A stretch of 64,000 bases of DNA from Hemileia vastatrix (GCA_030280995.1 JASXTE010000016.1:26807501-26871500), one strand, 5' to 3'. Positions 12,610 to 23,123 are shown, counted from the stretch's first letter. A program made the numbers and translations. Notes: generated by a model not told the origin, from the sequence alone.

Positions 12610-13831
12610 TTATTTCTCTGTAAAAAAAATCTTAGAAATAAAACAGTCTGTGGCCCCACAGTCTAGTAGGGCTTGTACATTTGTTGTGGGATCAAGAGTC
12701 CTTAAAGGCAAGTTCAGTATAACACCATTATCATTCACTTTCACTGGCTTACATGTTGATAATTTATCTACTAAATATCCCTTATCCTTTCCCCCTAAAC
12801 CACTCAAGGAGGGCACAACCATCACTCCCAAGAACTTTCTTTTATTTGCGCCTTTTTTGAGCTATCCTCTATTTTTATAACCCTGATTTTCTCCCTACAC
12901 TCCCTTTCCAAGTGACCACTTCTTCCACACCTTAGACACAAGCCTTTGCTCATCTGTCTTTGGTATTCTTCACCTGAAAGCCTTTTCCTCCCACTAGTGC
13001 CTTGTACATCTACTGCATTGATATCTATGGCATTTGGGTCCCTGGCACTTGCCACACTCAATGAGGCATAGGTGCACCACTGAGGAGTGCCACTCCATCC
13101 ATCCATTTGTTGATGTGTAAGCTTGTTATCAATTTGGATAGCCATTTTCATGAGTGCTTGGAGAGAGGTTGGGAAAGGGTGACTGATTAGAGTGTTTCTT
13201 ATTTTTTGTGAGAGCCCATTCCTGAAGTGGTACATGAGTGCCCCTTCCCCCCATGTTGTGACATACCTGGCATAGCCCCAGAATTCCCACATATACTCAG
13301 CCACTAAATCTGTTTGGTGCAATTAGTTTTATGCATGTTCTGAGGTTGTGGCCACATCAGGATTACCAAAAGCTAGCTCAAATGCTGCCATGAATTGGAA
13401 AAAGGTTTTCAAAGCATTGGCACCATCAAGGAGTTCTTTTGTATATTGCCTTTCCCAATGTGCCACCTCATTTGTGAGGTAATATATTGCAAAAATCCAA
13501 TTTTCATTGCTTGTCTGGGAACTGATGGCCATTGAGCAGGACATAGAGGTTTACCTGTGATGCATATTTATCTGCCTGTGGGGACTTACTTTCCATTAAT
13601 GATTTCTGGCACTGAAATCTTTGGGCCTTTGATAGGTGGTGCTAGCATGGTGGGAGGCAGCTGTGCTTTGGCTTCATCAGAGTCCAACTCTGCCTCTGTG
13701 AGGCTTCAATAAGAGTGTTTTTCTTCAGCTAGATGTTTCATGAGTCTAGCATTCTGTTCTTACAAGCATGTCATCTGCTCTTGCATTGCAGCAAGGAGAA
13801 ATGCATTGGATTGATTTGGGGGGGGGTTCAT
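12610..13831 (-). pseudogene. gag and protease of element E
   Basis: A likely start ATG at 13831 is followed by a proline-rich N-terminus. The capsid part carries in-frame stops (13560-13740 region). Next come a matrix/capsid-like segment (13329-13544), a segment ending in the zinc knuckle CLRCGRSGHLEREC (near 12930), and a protease piece with QALLDCGATDCFIS (near 12650). Single frameshifts separate the parts. The gag resembles the Sushi/MAGGY-type gag-RT elements common in fungi, by general appearance only. Confidence 0.75.
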
Positions 13832-13869
13832 GATTCTTTGGTAGTGTGCCAGTTATAGATCAGACAAAA

Positions 13870-14175
13870 TGTTAAGACCTAAGAAGGTAGACTACTACTA
13901 GCACTGATGCTAACCTAAGATGGGACTGACTATGCTACTAAGCAGTGAGACTAAAAAGTAACTGGATTACTATATAAGTTGTCTGATGAGGAGCACCCCA
14001 CAGCACTTGCCCCATAAAACCCCCTTATGCAATATCCCTTGCCTCTGAATATTACAATGCACAGTGCCTAAAGTGCTCCTCCTCCTCACCTCTTAACCCA
14101 AAGCCTGACAGAACTTGAGTGAATTTCACAGAAGTGGAGTCACTTCTTGATTGTTGTCACCTGCTCTCCATCACA
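13870..14175 (-). repeat. LTR of element E
   Basis: A 306-bp block with TG...CA ends (plus direction TGTTAAGACC ... CCATCACA). It sits directly upstream, on the minus strand, of the gag ATG at 13831. No second copy is in the window, so the boundaries rest on ends and position only. Confidence 0.5.
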
Positions 14176-14553
14176 TTACTTTTTTTTTTGGTACAAAAAA
14201 AAAAAAAAAAAAAAACTTGATAAAGATGACAATAGATTCGATATTCATGTCACTATTCCCTGATGAATCATCAGAATCAGCATTTGATCCATGTTCATAT
14301 TCATTATCTTCAGGTTTGGATAACAAGTGAGTTTGAACATCACTTGACATCTGCATATAAAAAAAAAATAAAAAAAAAAAAGTAAAAGTAAAATTAAAAG
14401 TAAAATTAAAAAAAAAAAAAATAATCAAAGAGAAACAAAAAAAACCTAACAATGATCCTACACTAAACCTAAGATAACAGAAAAGACTAGACGCAAGATT
14501 TCCTCAGACAATAGAAAGAGCAGCATATCAAAAGTCTTGATTAAAAAAATGCA

Positions 14554-14584
<31 letters not shown>

Positions 14585-14910
14585 AAAAAAAGGACAAAAA
14601 ATTTAAATGAAAAAGAAGAAAGACACAAAAAGAAAAACTGACTTCATGATCAGGGAGGATCTTTGTGCAAAGAAACCTGGAGGCAAATTCATAAGGGAGG
14701 GAGTGGTGGGTGGTAAAATTTTAATCAATCACATCTGGTTGGGGTTGAGGCACATGACAGTGAGAAAGAAAAAAAAAAACCCCCAAAAAAAAACTAGTTC
14801 AAATTATGTCAGTTATGTATCAGACAGGCGACACCCGAGGCAGGCTGCTGGAAGCCCAACTTTGTAGTTCAAAAAAAGTAGTAAATTTTTGTGCAAACTC
14901 ACCAAGCTTT
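14176..14910. other. A/T-rich filler with long A runs
   Basis: Several A or T runs of 15 or more bases. Minus strand 14225-14356 could encode an acidic peptide (DNEYEHGSNADSDDSSGN) that looks like an exon remnant, but no gene model can be supported around it. Nothing else is recognisable. Confidence 0.4.
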
Positions 14911-15095
14911 CACTACAAAATTTTATTTGTTATGCCACATGGTGTAACAGTTGTGTAACGGTTGTTTAACAAATACATAACAATTATTATTGATTGCTAG
15001 GGGACATAAAGATTGTTATGTATTTATTATTCAACAGTTACACAACTGTTACGCATTTGTTACATCTTGTGGCGTAACAAATGGTGTTGGTAGTG
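14911..15095. mobile_element. foldback MITE with CACTA-type ends
   Basis: 185 bp, almost wholly palindromic. The ends are CACTAC and GTAGTG, and the arms (ATTTGTTATGCCACA against TGTGGCGTAACAAAT) extend about 60-70 bp each around a loop near 15000. TTT precedes (14908-14910) and follows (15096-15098), a 3-bp duplication as expected for CACTA-type elements. It has no coding capacity. Confidence 0.7.
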
Positions 15096-15135
15096 TTTAC
15101 TGTCTTGGCTGTACATAATGTACACACACACACAC

Positions 15136-15149
15136 ATACGCACATACAC
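15136..15149 (+). repeat. 5' target-site duplication of the LINE
   Basis: ATACGCACATACAC, repeated exactly at 20818-20831 after the A-tail. It lies in a CA-rich stretch. Confidence 0.85.
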
Positions 15150-16841
15150 ATGGATTCCGCCCAGAACGACGATCTTATGCTTGTTGACGCGACTAACGCG
15201 CCTCCTCCTTTACCGCCTTCTCCCGTCCCTCCTGACCTCCCTCTGGCCCCGGAATCCCCACCCCTTCAAAGCTCTACTCTGCCTCCTTGCCCTAGAGCAA
15301 GTAGCCCTGATCTGCCTGCCGCCTCTCTGTCCCCCAAACAGGCCCGTCTTCAGAAAAGACGCAGATTTTCTTCTCCCCCAGCCCCCTATAGACCCCCATG
15401 CATTGACCCTCCCAGCACCTTGGAGGAAGCTAGAGCTGCTCACCCTGAGCTCTTCTACGATCCCTCTGCCTCTCCCCCTGGTCACCCTCCTGCCCCTCAG
15501 TCACAAACCCTTAACGACTCATGCCATAATCCTGATAACCCGTTTGTGGATTTTGGCCTTACCTCTGCTCCCCGTGCCCCACTTCCTTCATCAGTCAATC
15601 ATGATGCCCCAGCAGCACGAGTCGTCCGTCTTGTGGGTTTGTCACGTGCCACAAATGCTGTAGCACTGTCATCCTGCCTAACCAATCTCCTTGATACCAT
15701 CAAAGAACCTACCCGCAATGGAACCAAGGTTACAGTTCATAAAGCCGTTCTATCAGACATCAAGGCTTTAGCAGCTGCAATCTCCCACCAAGCAAATCAG
15801 TCAGATTTTCACCAGGTACCTCCCAATGCCCCTCCTCAATACGTCTCCACTCTTACCAACAAAATCGACGAGCTCCTTACCCGCTTCCCTCCTCTTCCTT
15901 CTCCCACTACATCATCCCCCTCCCCTCCCAAAAATATCCCCTCTTCTCGCCCTTCATTTGCTCAAGCAGCTTCCACTACTCCCCCACCCTCTGTTCAACG
16001 CTCCCATCCTCCATCAGGCCTCCCTCATTTCACTATAAAGCAATCTAACCCTTCCTCCCCTGTCCTCACCGATCTTACCAACTCTCAACTTCTCAACATG
16101 CTCAATAATAAAATTAAAGCAAAAAATATACTCAACCCCTCTTCTTCCTCAGTTATACGGGTCCGAGGAGTTATCAGACACAAATCTAATGATTTCAAAG
16201 TTATTGTAGCTACCCCTCTTGACCTCAACACCCTCACCAGCGCATGGCAATCTTGGATCCCTCAAGGTTTGATTTACAAAGCTCCTACATTTTCAGTAGT
16301 TGTCCATGGGGTGCCAACATATTACAACTTTGATAACCAATCTGACATTAACACTTTGATTGAAGACAACCCTGAAACCCTCAAGTCCTTATACCGTGTC
16401 ACTTGGTTGAGAAGGCCTGAAGCTAGAGCGGGAAAAAACCATTCCTCTGCTGTCCTTCACCTTCTAGACAAAAACATTGCTGACTCCTTATCCTCTCCTT
16501 CTCCTCCTTTTCCTTTATATATTGAAGGACAGGTTCGTCGTAAAGAGGCTGTTAACCACGAGCGAAGTACCTGCTTCAAATGCTGGGGTAAGGGCCATTT
16601 ATCAATTCATTGTGCCCTTCCTCCCAGATGTTCCAATTGTGCCGGCCACCACAGCACTAAATCCTGCAAAGCGCAACAACTATCCTCACCAGTGTGTTTT
16701 AGATGTATTGATTCCCTTCCCCATGATCACCCAATCAAAACAGCTCAAGCATCACTTCATTCGCTCCTCAATGACGCTTCCCCCCCTCCCCTCTTTCACC
16801 TTCCTCACTTACCCGCTTGCCCTCTCAATAAGTCTATATGA
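15150..16841 (+). CDS. LINE ORF1 (gag-like nucleic-acid-binding protein)
   Basis: 563 codons starting MDSAQNDDLMLVD. An in-frame upstream ATG at 15081 lies outside the element, in the target and MITE, so the start at 15150 is preferred. The first 300 residues are Pro/Ser-rich and probably disordered. A central folded region precedes zinc knuckles near the C-terminus: CFKCWGKGHLSIHC (CX2CX4HX4C), CSNCAGHHSTKSC, and a partial CFRC. This layout is normal for ORF1 of I/Tad-group LINEs, where ORF1p coats the element RNA. The stop TGA is inside the ORF2 start (ATGA at 16838), which suggests termination-reinitiation. Confidence 0.9.
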   Translation: MDSAQNDDLMLVDATNAPPPLPPSPVPPDLPLAPESPPLQSSTLPPCPRASSPDLPAASLSPKQARLQKRRRFSSPPAPYRPPCIDPPSTLEEARAAHPELFYDPSASPPGHPPAPQSQTLNDSCHNPDNPFVDFGLTSAPRAPLPSSVNHDAPAARVVRLVGLSRATNAVALSSCLTNLLDTIKEPTRNGTKVTVHKAVLSDIKALAAAISHQANQSDFHQVPPNAPPQYVSTLTNKIDELLTRFPPLPSPTTSSPSPPKNIPSSRPSFAQAASTTPPPSVQRSHPPSGLPHFTIKQSNPSSPVLTDLTNSQLLNMLNNKIKAKNILNPSSSSVIRVRGVIRHKSNDFKVIVATPLDLNTLTSAWQSWIPQGLIYKAPTFSVVVHGVPTYYNFDNQSDINTLIEDNPETLKSLYRVTWLRRPEARAGKNHSSAVLHLLDKNIADSLSSPSPPFPLYIEGQVRRKEAVNHERSTCFKCWGKGHLSIHCALPPRCSNCAGHHSTKSCKAQQLSSPVCFRCIDSLPHDHPIKTAQASLHSLLNDASPPPLFHLPHLPACPLNKSI

Positions 16842-19800
16842 TAGGACAAACTAATATTTTGCCAAAGTTTCCTTTCACAGTCTTTCAGCTGAACTGTCAC
16901 CGTTCTTTCTATGTTTTTCACTCACTCTTTAATGACCCCGCAGCTCCAACTTATGATGTCCTGGCTGTTCAAGAGCCTTTCCTTTCTCCCGATCATTTTT
17001 CTCCAGCCCCTGCTCAAGGATGGCACCTCATTGTACAGCCCAGCCTTTCCCCCCCACCTCACTCAACTCCCATCCGAAGCTGTTTTTATATTAACAAAAA
17101 TCTTCCTCTTCATCTCTTCACTTCTCTTCCTTCCCCTTCCACCGACCTCACCCTCCTCCTCTTGAATCTCAACCCCCTCCCTCTTCTTCTTGTTAACATT
17201 TACAACCCACCTCAAACTTTTTCATCCACTCAACATATTTTTTCTTCCCTCTCCCCTTTCATTAATACCCCTACTTTTCTGTTCACTGACTCAAATCTTC
17301 ATCATGATCTATGGGCTAGTGCAAATAATCACTCCTACAATCACCCTGCCGCTACCCCATTCCTAGATTCCATTACTGATCTGAACATGACACTAATTTC
17401 CCAACCTGGTATTCCGACTTTCTGCAACACCAGAAATTTCACGTCTGTGATTGATCTAGTGTTTGCAAATCGCTCTGCCTTGAATTTGGTGATTAGTTGT
17501 GTCACGGACAGTGATGGATCCCTTTCACATCTCTCTGATCATAGATCTATCATCACTCGTTTCCTCCTCTCCCCTCTTCCAAAGACACACAAACCCTTTC
17601 GCAACTGGAAGAAGTTTGATGAGTCTTCTCTTTCTATTTTTCTTTCCTCCATCACCCCTCCTTCTCCCTCCCCCCTCCCCTCTGACATAGACCAGGCTGC
17701 CGAATATGTCACTTCCCTGTTTATCGAACTAATGGAGCGTTTTGTCCCGCAGCAGCAGCCCGGCTCGTCGTGTCGTGTATGGTGGAACAGAGATATCTTG
17801 GATCCCCTCAAGAAATCCTGTTACAGTGCTCAGAGAAGAATGCGTGCCTCCCCTACCCCTCACAATACGGCCGAGTTTCTGGCAGCGCGCAAAACGTTCC
17901 GGTCCAAAATTAAATATCTACGAAAATCTCATTGGCAAAACTTCTTATCCTCTCTCACTCCTCTTACCCTTCACAAACCTGCTAAGTACCTTTCTCTACC
18001 TTCTGACCCTCGCTCTAACCCACCTCTAACAGATGAGTCAGGTGCCTTAATCACTGACAATCTCTTAAAAGCCTCCATGCTTTTTGAAGGCACCTCAGTT
18101 GCCTCAATTCCATGCGATTTGTCTTCAATTCCCCCTCCCTTCCCTACTTCTCCCCTCAAGTCTTCGCCTTTCACCAAACAAGAGCTGATATCTACCTTGC
18201 TTAAGACCAAAAGAGGCAGAGCACCTGGCCCTGATGGGATTCCCAACGCGTTTCTACACTGTAATCCTAATGCTATTGCTGACATTCTATTACCTCTGTT
18301 TCAACAGTGCTTGAATACTGGTCATTATCCAACCACTTGGAAACAAGCTAGATCAGTAATAATCCCCAAGCCTGGCCGCCCAAATTACTCAGTCCCCAGT
18401 GCTTACCGCCCTATTGCACTCCTCAACACCATGGGCAAGCTGTTGGATTCAATGCTAACAAACCGTTTGTCCTTTTTCATGGAATCAGGCCATTTACTCC
18501 CCGAAAACCATTATGGTGGGCGTCCTCTGAGAAGTACGTCAGACGCTTTACTGCACCTCACTGTCTGGACCAAGGATCAGTGGAGGCTAGGTAAGGTTGT
18601 TGGCGCCCTTTCTCTTGATGTCAAAGGTGCTTTCCCATCTGTAGACATTCGAAGACTCCAACACACTCTCTTCTCACTCCCACTTCCTCATGACCTCATA
18701 TCCCTCATCACAAACTCTTTAGAAGGCCGCAACACCAATATATCATTCTCCACATATGAATCTCCCTACGCCTTTTTTCCTAAGGGCCTTCCTCAAGGCT
18801 CTCCTTTATCTCCTCTCCTATACATCATTTACAATTCGTCTTTGCTCATGCTTCCCTCTCTTTCCAGATCCTGTTTAGCTATTGGATATATTGACGATGT
18901 CATTTTCCTATCAGCTGACAAGAACCCTTCCAAAGTTACTACAACATTGTCTCAATTGGGTGCAGAGGCTCTTGAATGGGGTCGATCTCATGCAGCAGTC
19001 TTTGATGTTCCCAAAACCAAATGGCTATTGCTGACCAAACGTCTCCCCCTTCTAAAGTCACCCCCCACTCTTCTTTTCAACGATCAATCTCTGGTGCCGG
19101 TCTCTTCGTTCAAATGGCTGGGCATGGAACTGGACTCTACACTCTCTTTCAAACCCAATGGCACAAAAGTCGTTGCCAAGGGATTTCAAGCTGCCAATAC
19201 AATTCACCGTCTTGCTTCGTCTGGCTGGGGCATCCCACTCCGTCAGTATAAGCTTCTAATTAACTCTCTCATTCACTCAAGAACAGACTATGCTGCCATT
19301 GTCTGGCACAACCCAAGAATTTCCTCTCAAACAACAAGAATGTTGCAAGTGGTCGACAACAGGGCCATGCGAAGAGCACTTGGTTGCTTCCGTTCTACCC
19401 CTGTGTGCTTTCTTCTTCATGATTCGGCTTCTCTCCCAAGCAAACAGCGCTTAGATCTTGTCGTGCGTAAAGCATGGGTGAGACTTCTCTCCATTCCCCC
19501 CTCTAATCCGATGGCTCGTCTAGCTAGATCAATAATCTCTTCTCCTCTGCCCAAACTGCATCTCCACCCCCTACACCTCCTATCTTCCCCCTGCTTTTTC
19601 CCTCCTCACTTCCCTCTTAGTAATTTGGACTCCCGTTCCCTTGCAAGTTTCCCTCCCTGGGCTCCCCCTCTTTTTGAGGTGGTCATTGATATGCCAAAAG
19701 AAAAAGCCCTTGACAACGTTTTGAACTCCTTGTCATCTCGCCCTCTACCCTCGCACTTCATTTACACAGATGGGTCAAGATCCGAGAAGGGCGTTTTCGC

Positions 19801-20665
19801 TGCCGCTTTTGATCCAAGCCTCCCTCTCCCTCTGGTAGCCCGACTTGGTGATGCTTCTCTATATTCAGTTTTTGAAGCTGAGTTGGTGGGCATTCTCTTA
19901 GGGCTCAGGCTCTTCTTGACCAACCCCTTCCATAGCATCCTTCCTTCCCTCACGATCCTCTCAGATAATCAAGCAGTAATTAAGAAATTATCTTCCCCAT
20001 CTTCACCTTCCCCTAATGCTGCGTTGCTCAGTGCCATTGTGCACACGGTTAATCAACTTTTTGAACTCAATCCCACTCTTAAACTTAAACTGCAATGGTG
20101 CCCAGGCCACTCTGGCGTCCAGGGTAATGAATTGGTTGACTCCCTGGCAAATGGCACTCATCCATTGGCCCCTCGTGCTGAGTCTTATTTTTCATTTGCC
20201 CCCCCTCCTCCGTCTGTTTCTGCTTTAAAATCTTTCTTAAAATCGCATCACTCTTCCCTCCTCTTTTTAGCCCCACCTCCAGATGTCCTCAAAAAACTCA
20301 GAGGAAAATTTGATCCCTCTCAAACTTTCAAAACCCTCTCGTCTCTTTCGCGGCCGCGGGCTACTGTCTTTTCACAGTGCCGCTCTGGTCACTCCCCCCT
20401 GAAAAATTACTTGTTTCGCTTCAAGGCAGTCGACTCACCTATCTGTGTCCACTGCGCGATGGGGGCGAAAGACACACCAGAACATGTTTTACTTTTTTGC
20501 CCTGCTCACTCCACTATTCGTAGCTCTCTTATCAAAGAAGTTGCTAAACACAAGTTATCCTTTACTACTTCTTCTCTTTTGTCTAATTCGCCTGTCATGG
20601 ACGCTGTGGCAAAATTTTTAGTTGATACTCATAGATTTCCCAACAATTTGCCGTTATCCCAATAG
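16838..20665 (+). CDS. LINE ORF2: endonuclease, reverse transcriptase, RNase H
   Basis: 1275 residues. An APE-type endonuclease comes first (AVQEPF near residue 45; LFTDSNLHHDLW near 150; LSHLSDHRS near 230). The reverse transcriptase follows at about 440-720, with RGRAPGPDGIPNAFL, ALSLDVKGAFPSVD, GLPQGSPLSPLLY and the active site YIDDVIFL. Then comes RNase H at about 970-1110, with FIYTDGSRSEKG, FEAELVGI, ILSDNQAVI and CPGHSGVQGNELVD, all acidic positions and the His present. A C-terminal zinc motif CVHCAMGAKDTPEHVLLFC ends the protein. All catalytic motifs look intact, so the copy may be active. It carries out target-primed reverse transcription in the nucleus. Confidence 0.95.
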   Translation: MIGQTNILPKFPFTVFQLNCHRSFYVFHSLFNDPAAPTYDVLAVQEPFLSPDHFSPAPAQGWHLIVQPSLSPPPHSTPIRSCFYINKNLPLHLFTSLPSPSTDLTLLLLNLNPLPLLLVNIYNPPQTFSSTQHIFSSLSPFINTPTFLFTDSNLHHDLWASANNHSYNHPAATPFLDSITDLNMTLISQPGIPTFCNTRNFTSVIDLVFANRSALNLVISCVTDSDGSLSHLSDHRSIITRFLLSPLPKTHKPFRNWKKFDESSLSIFLSSITPPSPSPLPSDIDQAAEYVTSLFIELMERFVPQQQPGSSCRVWWNRDILDPLKKSCYSAQRRMRASPTPHNTAEFLAARKTFRSKIKYLRKSHWQNFLSSLTPLTLHKPAKYLSLPSDPRSNPPLTDESGALITDNLLKASMLFEGTSVASIPCDLSSIPPPFPTSPLKSSPFTKQELISTLLKTKRGRAPGPDGIPNAFLHCNPNAIADILLPLFQQCLNTGHYPTTWKQARSVIIPKPGRPNYSVPSAYRPIALLNTMGKLLDSMLTNRLSFFMESGHLLPENHYGGRPLRSTSDALLHLTVWTKDQWRLGKVVGALSLDVKGAFPSVDIRRLQHTLFSLPLPHDLISLITNSLEGRNTNISFSTYESPYAFFPKGLPQGSPLSPLLYIIYNSSLLMLPSLSRSCLAIGYIDDVIFLSADKNPSKVTTTLSQLGAEALEWGRSHAAVFDVPKTKWLLLTKRLPLLKSPPTLLFNDQSLVPVSSFKWLGMELDSTLSFKPNGTKVVAKGFQAANTIHRLASSGWGIPLRQYKLLINSLIHSRTDYAAIVWHNPRISSQTTRMLQVVDNRAMRRALGCFRSTPVCFLLHDSASLPSKQRLDLVVRKAWVRLLSIPPSNPMARLARSIISSPLPKLHLHPLHLLSSPCFFPPHFPLSNLDSRSLASFPPWAPPLFEVVIDMPKEKALDNVLNSLSSRPLPSHFIYTDGSRSEKGVFAAAFDPSLPLPLVARLGDASLYSVFEAELVGILLGLRLFLTNPFHSILPSLTILSDNQAVIKKLSSPSSPSPNAALLSAIVHTVNQLFELNPTLKLKLQWCPGHSGVQGNELVDSLANGTHPLAPRAESYFSFAPPPPSVSALKSFLKSHHSSLLFLAPPPDVLKKLRGKFDPSQTFKTLSSLSRPRATVFSQCRSGHSPLKNYLFRFKAVDSPICVHCAMGAKDTPEHVLLFCPAHSTIRSSLIKEVAKHKLSFTTSSLLSNSPVMDAVAKFLVDTHRFPNNLPLSQ

Positions 20666-20818
20666 CTTTCTTCAAAGAGTTACATTTTAATTGCCATTAG
20701 TTTCTGCTCATTAGGTTTTATCTCCCCTCAGTTTGTAAATACTTGCTTATTTAGTTTACGTTTCCTTCATGCCCCTTGTTGGGTGAGATTGTATGAAATG
20801 AAAAAAAAAAAAAAAAAA

Positions 20819-20831
20819 TACGCACATACAC
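20819..20831 (+). repeat. 3' target-site duplication of the LINE
   Basis: TACGCACATACAC directly after the A18 tail, matching 15137-15149. Confidence 0.85.
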
Positions 20832-21755
20832 CACACAACTCATTTATACCCCCTTACAAGCAACATGTATGACATGATGCATGGCTTGTGCATGACATGT
20901 GCAAGATCTGATATCCTGTTTTATTACGAGACATCATGTCTCATTTTGCATGCTGACATGCCCCCCAAAACACAAACATGAGACAGTTTTGCTCACAGAG
21001 ATAGTTATTGAATCAAAGTTACTTAGTTAGTTAGTTAGTTAGCTAATTAGGCAGGGAGGGAGGAAAGTTGCGTAGTTAGTTATTGAATCAAAGCTTCAAG
21101 ATGAGGGAATGCTGAGAGAAACCGAACAAGTCTTGAAAAACAACCTCCTTCATTATCATACAGACAACACTAATAGGATACCCACCTGCAATCTAAGTAG
21201 CGTGAATTTATGCAATTACTAAAAAGAAATCTATCAAAAATATGAAACAAAGTACTGCAAGTAAATGATATGAAAAAAAAATAAAAATAAAAATAAAAAA
21301 TGAATCCAATAAACAAAACAGCAAAAATAAACACGTGCAAAAAATGTATGTAACCTTGTGGTAGAAGAAAGTAAAATTTATCGAAAATTCACACTTTGGA
21401 ACGAATCATCCAATGATATGAAATAGATCAACCCCATTCAAGCTACTAATATCATCCATCATAATAGGGACCAAATCATACCAAATGCATCAAGCTAAGA
21501 AAGTTGGTCGCACTTTTTTATGCCTTATAAAATAGCATCAAATGTTTTGTATATCTGCAATTAATTTAAAAACGTGAATGAGAACACAAGAAATGGCAAA
21601 AGATGAGAAGTTGCTTTGATACTTACTTGAGGAACAATGGCCACGATCCAAAAACCTTGTGAGTCAATCGGTGAGGCACTCATCCAACCCAACTTGAATA
21701 TAAATTTTAATGTGTGTATACAATCAAACCATACAATTTCAAAAGCAAATAAACT
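20832..21755. other. intergenic stretch downstream of the LINE
   Basis: No gene is supported. It contains CATG-rich sequence near 20865-20960, a TTAG microsatellite near 21022-21045, a direct repeat AGTTATTGAATCAAAG (21003 and 21078), and A-rich runs near 21275. Confidence 0.5.
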
Positions 21756-23000
21756 CTACTCCTCATCACTGCCTTCCAAAAATGGTTGCATGACTTGCTG
21801 GCGATCGGTATTTCTTGCCGACTGTTTATTTGTGGGACGCCGAGCAGACGTGATATTGGGCCGAGAATCTTCGTGGTTTAGAATTTCATCATCGTCCATG
21901 TCTAAATCAAACAAAAACGAATCTTGAAGTGCGGCAGCTTCCAGGTCTATTGGAGGAATTGATGAAAAGATGTTTTTGCCACTTCTACGAAGCCAAACCA
22001 AAATGATTTGAAAATAGATTTACAAGGGCAATGTACAAGATAACAAGTAGTCAATTTGCTAGCAGTGTATGATTGTATGAAAGAACAGAGGATGTGAGAA
22101 TAAAAGACTAGATCACTGACCTACGAAGCATGAGGGCGAGACGGATGAACTGAATCACATTACGAATGACGAGCAGGATGGTGTCAAAGACTTCTTCACC
22201 TTTAGCTTTGCAACCTTGAAAGAAGATGATGAGCACGGTGACGAGACAAAAGATGGTGATAGCGAGATCGATCCAATTAAAAGGGGATTTCCAAAATTGC
22301 TGTTAAGAAGAGTAGGGAAGGATGAGCAAAGCCAATAAGGATGGAGGGATGAGAAGAGAAGAGAAGACACCTTTCCAAAAGCGGTCAGACGGATAGAGAC
22401 TTCGAGGATCATGGTCGAATTGACGATGAGTTCGAGGATATAAAAAGGAAGGGAAGGACAATCGGAGAGAAGGGAAAGGATGACGGTCGTGAGCTGTTGT
22501 TGGGGGAGGGATGGGAAGGGTGAGGACAGAAAGCAAGGAAGGAAAGAGTTAGAGATACTTGCAGATAAGATGGCCATGGACAGATAAAGATAGATATAGG
22601 CCTGACTGAAGACAAAGCGATTAGCGATTCCTCTGACGATTTCATGTTTTGAGAGAGAGTAATGGGAGCGAGGAGGCCTTTTTGGGGGAGAGAGAGGAAA
22701 GGGAAAGTGAGCTGGATGGAGGAGAATAAAAAAAATAAAAGATCAAGAGACCGACAAATTGTGGATTGGAGTCGACGACATGGACGAAGAAAAGCGGTAA
22801 AGAGAGCGAGCTTGGCGCCAGCGCAGCGCAGAACTCAGTCGATCGTCTGCCGGCCACGCAACCGATTCTTTTCCTTCGGCCAGCTCGGCGAGTCGATTTC
22901 TGGCTGGGGAGCTCCACAGGCCACTATGCAATCTCCGGTTTCCCTTGGTTGTGCTGCAGCAGAGAGTAATGCAGCCCCCAGCAACCCACCAGTACTTCAT
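21756..23000 (-). CDS. voltage-sensor-like membrane protein (host gene, multi-exon)
   Basis: Reconstructed on the minus strand: 5' exon ending 22756, then exons 22632-22563, 22493-22371, 22299-22122 and 21984-21756. All introns are short (69-137 bp), and phases agree. One intron (22562-22494) needs a GC-AG boundary (GCAAGT...CAACAACAG). The protein has a hydrophilic start (RWRQARSLYRFSSS), a helix around RFVFSQAYIYLYLSMA, a second helix (FYILELIVNSTMILEVSIRL), a third (FNWIDLAITIFCLVTVLIIF), and an Arg-bearing fourth (VIRNVIQFIRLALMLRRSG), then an acidic tail. This is the S1-S4 pattern of the ion-transport superfamily, with no pore visible, so it is voltage-sensor-like rather than a proven channel. 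The start is uncertain: the ATG at 23000 is open, but an acceptor at 22954 would imply an upstream exon. Transposon E1 begins 124 bp upstream. Confidence 0.72.
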
Positions 23001-23123
23001 CTCCCAACAGTCCACCTTCCAGACACTTCTTGTTTGACTCAGCTATTCTGATGATTTCATCGAATCTGTACAAAACATGAATGGTAATATATCATAAATT
23101 TCTTTCAGCCACTCATTAATAGG

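Larger units (their letters stand above)
11124..14175 (-). mobile_element. older gypsy element E, truncated by A
   Basis: Minus-strand order: LTR (13870-14175), gag, protease, RT fragment, then element A. It is a lineage distinct from A/B and C (different gag, YLDN-type RT motif) and is heavily mutated. Any RNase H and integrase would lie beyond element A, outside the window. Confidence 0.8.
15150..20818 (+). mobile_element. LINE retrotransposon (Tad1/I-like, with RNase H), apparently intact
   Basis: Bounded by a 14-bp duplication, with an A18 tail (20801-20818) and two uninterrupted ORFs that overlap by four bases. The sense strand is strongly C/T-rich and less A/T-rich than its surroundings. 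The element starts exactly at the ORF1 ATG, so there is no 5' UTR in this copy. Open ORFs and an intact duplication indicate a recent insertion. Confidence 0.92.

Noticed and set aside
14607..14867. 86-residue Lys-rich open frame
   Set aside because: Driven by A runs; no codon bias, motif or conserved context.
20832..21755. Search for tRNA or rRNA genes in the non-repeat stretches
   Set aside because: No cloverleaf or conserved rRNA segment could be recognised by eye.
22642..23051. Long plus- and minus-strand open frames overlapping the 5' part of the host gene
   Set aside because: They are other frames of the same exon; the spliced minus-strand model gives the membrane-protein pattern, the others do not.
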